DNA of 35,000 nt from Mesostigma viride (Eukaryota; Streptophyta; Mesostigmatophyceae; Mesostigmatales; Mesostigmataceae), in the NCBI GenBank assembly GCA_009746045.1, contig RPFO01000253.1:540001-575000 (forward strand). The letters run 5' to 3'. This document shows, one piece after another, positions 29,385 through 35,000 of the stretch (position 1 is its first letter; each line of letters starts with the position of its first letter). A program made the translations under genes and the position numbers. Below the pieces are notes generated by a model. That model searched no databases. It was not told the origin of the DNA and saw nothing but the letters and a program-made list of their open reading frames with translations.

Positions 29385-32300
29385 CATGGCTTGTCTACGT
29401 ACATGGATGTCAAGGCATAGTAAATGATGAGGATTCAGGCTCCCATGGTGTCATCATGGCTTGTCTACCTACATGGTTGGCATTTATGTAATTAATGAGG
29501 AGGATTCAGGCTCCCATGGTGTCTCCATGGCTGGCCTACGTACATGGATGTCAAGGAATAGTAAATGATGAGGATTCAGGCTCCCATGGTGTCATCATGG
29601 CCCGTCTACGTACATGGATGGCATTTATGTAATTAATGATGAGGATTCAGGCTCCCATGGTGTCATCATGGCCCGTCTACGTACATGGTTGGCATTTATG
29701 TAATTAATGAGGAGGATTCAGGCTCCCATGGTGTCTCCATGGCTGGCCTACGTACATGGATGTCAAGGAGTAGTAAATGATGAGGATTCAGGCTCCCATG
29801 GTGTCATCATTGCCCGTGTATGTACATGGGTGGCATTTATGTATTTAATGATGAGGATTTAGGCTCCCATGGTGTCATCATGGCTGGCCTACGTACATGG
29901 ATGTCAAAGAAAAAAAAATGATGAGGATTCAGGCTCCCATGGTGTCATCATGGCTGGCCTACGTACATGGTTGGCATTTATGTAATTAATGATGAGGATT
30001 CAGGCTCCCATGGTGTCATCATGGCTGGCCTACGTATGTACATGGATGTCAAAGAAAAAAAAATGATGAGGATTCAGGCTCCCATGGTGTCATCATGGCT
30101 GGCCTACGTACATGGATGTCAAAGAAAAAAAATGATGAGGATTCAGGCTCCCATGGTGTCATCATGGCTGGCCTACATACGTACATGGATGTCTCATAAA
30201 AAAAATGATGAGGATTCAGGCTCCCATAGTGTCATCATGGCTTGTCTACCTACATGGTTGGCATGTATGTAATTAATGATGAGGATTTAGGCTCCCATGG
30301 TGTCATCATGGCCCGTCTACGTACATGGATGTCAAAGAAAAAAAAATGATGAGGATTCAGGCTCCCATGGTGTCATCATGGCCCGTCTACGTACATGGAT
30401 GTCTCATAAAAAAAATGATGAGGATTAAGGCTCCCATGGTGTAATCATGGCTTGTCTACGTACATGGATGTCAAGGCATAGTAAATGATGAGGATTCAGG
30501 CTCCCATGGTGTCATCATGGCTTGTCTACCTACATGGTTGGCATTTATGTAATTAATGATGAGGATTCAGGCTCCCATGGGGTCATCATGGCTTGTCTAC
30601 CTACATGGTTGGCATTTATGTAATTAATGATGAGGATTCAGGCTCCCATGGTGTCATCATGGCCCGTCTACGTACATGGATGTCAAGGAATAGTAAATGA
30701 TGAGGATTCAGGCTCCCATGGTGTCATCATGGCTGGCCTACGTACATGGATGTCTCATAAAAAAAATGATGAGGATTTAGGCTCCCATGGTGTAATCATG
30801 GCTTGTCTACGTACATGGATGTCAAGGCATAGTAAATGATGAGGATTCAGGCTCCCATGGTGTCATCATGGCTTGTCTACCTACATGGTTGGCATTTATG
30901 TAATTAATGATGAGGATTCAGGCTCCCATGGTGTCATCATGGCTGGCCTACGTACATGGATGTCAAAGAAAAAAAAATGATGAGGATTCAGGCTCCCATG
31001 GTGTCATCATGGCTGGCCTACGTACATGGTTGGCATTTATGTAATTAATGATGAGGATTCAGGCTCCCATGGTGTCATCATGGCTGGCCTACGTATGTAC
31101 ATGGATGTCAAAGAAAAAAAAATGATGAGGATTCAGGCTCCCATGGTGTCATCATGGCTGGCCTACGTACATGGATGTCAAAGAAAAAAAAATGATGAGG
31201 ATTCAGGCTCCCATGGTGTCATCATGGCTGGCCTACGTACATGGATGGCATGTATGTAATTAATGAGGAGGATTTAGGCTCCCATGGTGTCATCATCGCT
31301 CGTCTACGTACATGGATGTCAAGGAATAGTAAATGATGAGGATTCAGGCTCCCATGGTGTCATCATGGCTTGTATACGTACATGGTTGGCATTTATGTAA
31401 TTAATGAGGAGGATTCAGGCTCCCATGGTGTGACTCTCCATGGCTGGCCTATGTACATGGTTGGCATTTATGTAATTAATGAGGAGGATTTAGGCTCCCA
31501 TGGTGTCATCATCGCCCGTCTACGTACATGGATGTCAAGGAATAGTAAATGATGAGGATTCAGGCTCCCATGGTGTCATCATGGCTTGTATACGTACATG
31601 GTTGGCATTTATGTAATTCATGAGGAGGATTCAGGCTCCCATGGTGTGACTCTCCATGGCTGGCCTATGTACATGGTTTGCATTTATGTAATTAATGAGG
31701 AGGATTCAGGCTCCCATGGTGTCATCATGGCCCGTCTACGTACATGGATGTCAAGGAATAGTAAATGATGAGGATTCAGGCTCCCATGGTGTCATCATGG
31801 CTGGCCTACGTACATGGATGTCAAGGAATAGTAAATGATGAGGATTCAGGCTCCCATGGTGTCATCATGGCCCGTCTACGTACATGGATGGCATTTATGT
31901 AATTAATGATGAGGATTCAGGCTCCCATGGTGTCATCATGGCCCGTCTACGTACATGGTTGGCATTTATGTAATTAATGAGGAGGATTCAGGCTCCCATG
32001 GTGTCTCCATGGCTGGCCTACGTACATGGATGTCAAGGAATAGTAAATGATGAGGATTCAGGCTCCCATGGTGTCATCATGGCCCGTCTACGTACATGGA
32101 TGGCATTTATGTAATTAATGATGAGGATTCAGGCTCCCATGGTGTCATCATGGCCCGTCTACGTACATGGTTGGCATTTATGTAATTAATGAGGAGGATT
32201 CAGGCTCCCATGGTGTCTCCATGGCTGGCCTACGTACATGGATGTCAAGGAATAGTAAATGATGAGGATTCAGGCTCCCATGGTGTCATCATTGCCCGTG

Positions 32301-32392
32301 TATGTACATGGGTGGCATTTATGTATTTAATGATGAGGATTTAGGCTCCCATGGGGTCATCATGGCTTGTCTACGTACATGGAGTCATATTG
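29385..32392 (-). repeat. Satellite A array, right arm, outer block
   Basis: Reverse-oriented monomers continue from the insertion site. The last unit (GGGGTCATCATGGCTTGTCT) mirrors the first unit of the left array, including its variant GGGG/CCCC. Local duplications are seen, for example a segment with GTGTGACTCTCCATGG repeated at about 31430 and 31645, and a three-monomer block repeated near 31840 and 32050. Confidence 0.93.
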
Positions 32393-32651
32393 ATTCATGG
32401 AACAATGAGATACCATTCTTAATTGAAAATTGTTCTTGATACTTTCACATGGCTTCCCGGAATCGTGAATTTGTGCGGGTTTCCATGATGACAATCCTCA
32501 TTGAATTCTTGAGCACACAATATTGAGCAATTTAGGGGCACTTCGGCAATGTTGACCATTTTCATTCATGATAAAATTAACATTTAATGCAATAAATACA
32601 TATTCCACTCATTTTAATAAACCATGCAAAAACTTTACAAGCACGCTCAAG
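32393..32651. other. Unique AT-rich part of the right arm
   Basis: This mirrors 12394-12660 with few differences, for example CATGGCTTCCCGG here against the complement of CCGGGCATGCATG on the left. No gene is seen. Confidence 0.7.
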
Positions 32652-33038
32652 CTAGGGGTGGGCTGGCATGCACGCGTGGGTGTGGGGGTGGGCTGGCATG
32701 CATGCGTGGGTGTGGGGTTGGGCTAGCCTGCATGCGTGGGTGTGTGGGGGGGCTAGCATGCATGCGTGGGTGTGGGGGGGCTGTCATGCATGCGTGGGTG
32801 TGTGGGGGGGCTGGCATGCATGCGTGGGTGTGTGGGGGGGCTAGCATGCATGCGTGGGTGTGGGGGTGGGCTAGCATGCATGCGTGGGTGTGAGTGTGGG
32901 GTAGCATGCATGCGTGGGTGTGGGGGGGGGCTAGCATGCATGCGTGGGTGTGGGGGGGCCGGGGCCGGGGCTAGCATGCATGCGTGGGTGTGGGGGTGGG
33001 CCAGCATGCATGCGTGGGTGTGGGGGGGGGCTAGCACG
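32652..33038 (-). repeat. 31-bp CATGCATG minisatellite, 12 units (right)
   Basis: This is the reverse complement of the left minisatellite but has 12 units instead of 16. The distinctive unit with GGCCGGGGCCGGGG occurs in both arms near the outer end, so the unit-number change is in the inner part. Confidence 0.9.
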
Positions 33039-33206
33039 CCCCACCCCTCCATCGGCACAGCCAGCCTTGTGAGTCTACCCTTAACAACAAGGCTGGTAGG
33101 ACGACACGCCTGAGCAGCATATGTCATGCCTATCTCAGGCTAATAATGTGTGATTTTGTGCCAACAACCAGGAATCCAGCGATGCAGCGCCAGGACCCGC
33201 AACTTC

Positions 33207-33605
33207 ATGGCTGCATCTGGCCGGAAAGAAGGCAAAAAGCTTACGCTCAACGAGCTAAGAAAGCAGGAAAGCGCTATCTTAGAACGTTTAATACAAGAAC
33301 GTACCATAACGGGCATTTATTCGTGCCCAGGCGCACAAGAAAGGCCACCCTTTCATGGAGAGGTCGGGCGCGCATCGCGCAGGCCTAATGTTATCTTACC
33401 GCAAAATGACGGGAAAGGTAAAGATAGCAGCGGGAATTTTTACGGCTTTAGAAACATCATTAAACTAGCTTCCATTAGGACCATCAAAACTGGCAACAAT
33501 CGACAATCACACCTGCAGGCATCAATTATACTTTATTCATCCCGACAGAAATTCAGGCCGGACCCCCCTGCCGATGGTAAAGAAAAAGAGCCCGCGACAT
33601 TATAG
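33207..33605 (+). CDS. Hypothetical open frame conserved in both arms (right copy)
   Basis: This is a 132-residue frame starting ATG (MAASGRKEGKKLTLNELRKQ) and ending at a stop at 33605. It is basic and rich in Lys, Arg, Ser and Asn, with the central segment NVILPQNDGKGKDSSGNFYG and then FRNIIKLA. No signal peptide, membrane segment or known motif is visible. Upstream, the frame stays open to a GTG at 33150. The left-arm copy is open across the same stretch with an in-frame 3-bp indel, which is weak evidence for coding constraint, but the arms are so similar that chance is not excluded. I do not recognise the family. Confidence 0.4.
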   Translation: MAASGRKEGKKLTLNELRKQESAILERLIQERTITGIYSCPGAQERPPFHGEVGRASRRPNVILPQNDGKGKDSSGNFYGFRNIIKLASIRTIKTGNNRQSHLQASIILYSSRQKFRPDPPADGKEKEPATL

Positions 33606-33753
33606 ATCGCAACTATCCCACCATAAATTAGAATCAGTAACTAATTTTTTCCAAGAATCGAGCATTTTTTCTGCTTTCCGCGAGCCAGATTTGTCACGTT
33701 TCGTCTAAAAGCAGTCGCCATGGCCACTTCCGCAAGGGGTGCGCGCACCGTGC

Positions 33754-34200
33754 ACCCACTTTTCACGGTACGGAGGGTACCGCGGAATTTTTTTTGGCGC
33801 GGAAAATATTCGCCGCGCCGAGTCCCCTTAACCATGCATGCATGCCCGTCGTCTCCAAACATTGCATTACATGCACGTGACGGCGTGTTCCCTCGGTCAT
33901 GGTGCGCGGCGGTGCCAGCTGGACTGATGTCATGCCCTCCACGTAGGCTCGTTCTACATTTCAGAACTGATCCATGGCGCATAATTAGAATTTTGGAAGG
34001 TAGAATCAGGTTCTGAAGGTTCTACATAGTAGCCTAGTAAGGGTACACTAACATGTAGCCCAGTAGTTACTAATCCTGCGATCATGATGGAATATACATG
34101 TAGTGATACTAATCGATACATGTAGTACACATGGTTGGCGCACAGAATGTTGTACAACCTGCCCTACATGTCGGGAAAACGCACACTCTGACAAACGTGA
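33754..34200. other. Right flank of the inverted repeat; E2F-like palindromic site
   Basis: No gene is recognised. TTTTGGCGCGGAAAA at 33792-33806 matches the E2F/DP consensus TTTSSCGCS. Together with CCGCGCC at 33813-33819 it forms an inverted repeat (GGCGCGG ... CCGCGCC). Whether it is a promoter element of a gene further right is unknown. Confidence 0.35.
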
Positions 34201-34990
34201 TTGGAATATATTGTACAACATCATCACTAACGCTACATCCGGAACTGTTCTAGTGAATAGCATTACAATGTACTCCCCCGGCAGGTGTGGGTGCCCGAGT
34301 ACTTGGAGTCTGAACACGCAGTGTCGACTCCTATTGGTGCAAAGGCACTTTTGTCGTCTCTTCATTTTTTATTCTCCGTTACCACTATATATTGTACAAT
34401 AGCATGTAGGATGGTACATCCAGAACTGTTCGAGCGAATAGCAGGGGGATCTACACCCCCGGTGGGGATCTACACCCTACTCCAATACCTGGATGAGACC
34501 GGCAGTCGCCGTGTCGGATCCTTTTTGCGGCATGTCAGTTTTCAGGGTTCTTTTTTTTTAGTTTTTTTCCCTTTTTTTTTTTTTTCCTCCATTTTTACAA
34601 ATCAGATTTTTTCAGAACAGTGCATACGGCTAAGCTTTCATTTCGCAAGACAATTCTTACGGCACCTTCCAAAGTCCCTGGTGTGTGTCAGTGCAGCGTC
34701 GACATGGCATGCGTGGAGGATATTTGCGTACGTACGACGAATCATGTGAAACGACTGGTCCAACCTGAAAAATTTTGAATTTTTGCCGTGTCCAGTAACG
34801 GTCCTAGGTTGCACCCGCGGGCCGTTCCGGCAGCTGTACAAAATAGATCAGAAAGATACGCCGCGGAATGACGCCAGTGCCCGGCAAATGTGAGTCGGGA
34901 ACTGAACAGTCACTACAAACGTCGAAAATCTATTGCTCCACCCCCCAAAAAAAGCGTTCCGGAACTGTTCGAAGCGAATAGCACTGACAG
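34201..34990 (+). repeat. Dispersed three-copy repeat around GAACTGTTC...GAATAGCA
   Basis: GGAACTGTTCTAGTGAATAG (34241-34260), AGAACTGTTCGAGCGAATAG (about 34422-34441) and GGAACTGTTCGAAGCGAATA (about 34961-34980) are related. The first two also share ATATATTGTACAA upstream, ACATCC just before, and a C run followed by GG downstream, so they are diverged copies of an approximately 80-bp unit. A long pyrimidine tract lies between copies two and three (about 34548-34590). Confidence 0.6.
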
Positions 34991-35000
34991 GATTCGAACC
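34973..35000 (-). tRNA. Possible 3' end of a tRNA gene, cut by the window edge
   Basis: Read on the minus strand from 35000, GGTTCGAATCC is a canonical T-loop/T-stem sequence. It is followed by TGTCAGTGCTA, which could be the rest of the T stem, the 3' acceptor strand and the discriminator base. About 20-30 nt further downstream is TTTTTTT, a suitable RNA polymerase III terminator. The anticodon and D arms lie outside the window, so the amino acid cannot be assigned. The overlap with the GAATAGCA repeat means it could instead be a tRNA-derived repeat. Confidence 0.4.

Larger units (their letters stand above)
24955..33753 (-). repeat. Right arm of the 23-kb inverted repeat structure
   Basis: This arm is the reverse complement of 10681-18725. 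It holds inverted satellite A (24955-32392), interrupted by the LTR retrotransposon, then the unique AT-rich part, the 12-unit CATGCATG minisatellite and the outer unique part with the conserved open frame. Similarity stops near 33753, beyond GGTGCGCGCACC. No clear target-site duplication is seen outside the two arms. Confidence 0.85.

Overview
The window is eukaryotic nuclear DNA. It shows spliceosomal-type GT-AG introns, non-LTR and LTR retrotransposons, a multi-exon transposase-like gene, and more than 17 kb of satellite DNA. I see no bacterial operon, CRISPR array or plasmid signature. The organism cannot be named from this sequence. An alga or other protist with a repeat-rich, locally GC-rich genome fits, but that is inference.

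Left flank (1-10680). The 3' part of an amino acid transporter gene (AAAP/SLC36-like) lies at 966-2057, with a phase-compatible candidate upstream exon ending at 638. Two decayed LINE fragments follow, tail to tail (about 2600-3640 on + and 4690-3765 on -). The minus-strand copy keeps the reverse transcriptase YADD box. From about 9021 down to 5399 on the minus strand is a multi-exon gene of a DDE transposase-like family. One of its introns consists mostly of a 72-bp tandem repeat. Upstream of the gene, 9035-9595 carries six copies of a GCCGGCCGGC-cored motif that also occurs inside another intron of the gene. An AT-rich stretch (about 9890-10045) and unremarkable sequence follow.

Giant inverted structure (about 10681-33753, 23 kb). 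The two outer arms are reverse complements of each other. From outside inward each arm carries a small conserved open frame, a 31-bp CATGCATG minisatellite (16 units left, 12 right), about 270 bp of unique AT-rich sequence, and a long array of about 70-bp monomers (satellite A) that runs in opposite orientation in the two arms. The centre is about 5.8 kb of very GC-rich satellite B in a single orientation, with a nested higher-order structure (220, 272-274, 492 and 766 bp). It is bordered by 205 bp of unique sequence on the left and a short 30/42-bp repeat on the right. The overall plan resembles a very large foldback element or an inverted segmental duplication at a heterochromatic locus.

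The right arm of satellite A is interrupted by a structurally complete, recent, non-autonomous LTR retrotransposon (26708-29384). It has 512-bp LTRs differing at one position, TG...CA ends, a CATGG target duplication, a primer-binding-like site and a short purine tract, but no gag or pol.

Right flank (33754-35000). No gene is recognised. There is a three-copy short repeat, an E2F-like palindromic site, and at the very edge what looks like the 3' end of a minus-strand tRNA gene that continues outside the window.
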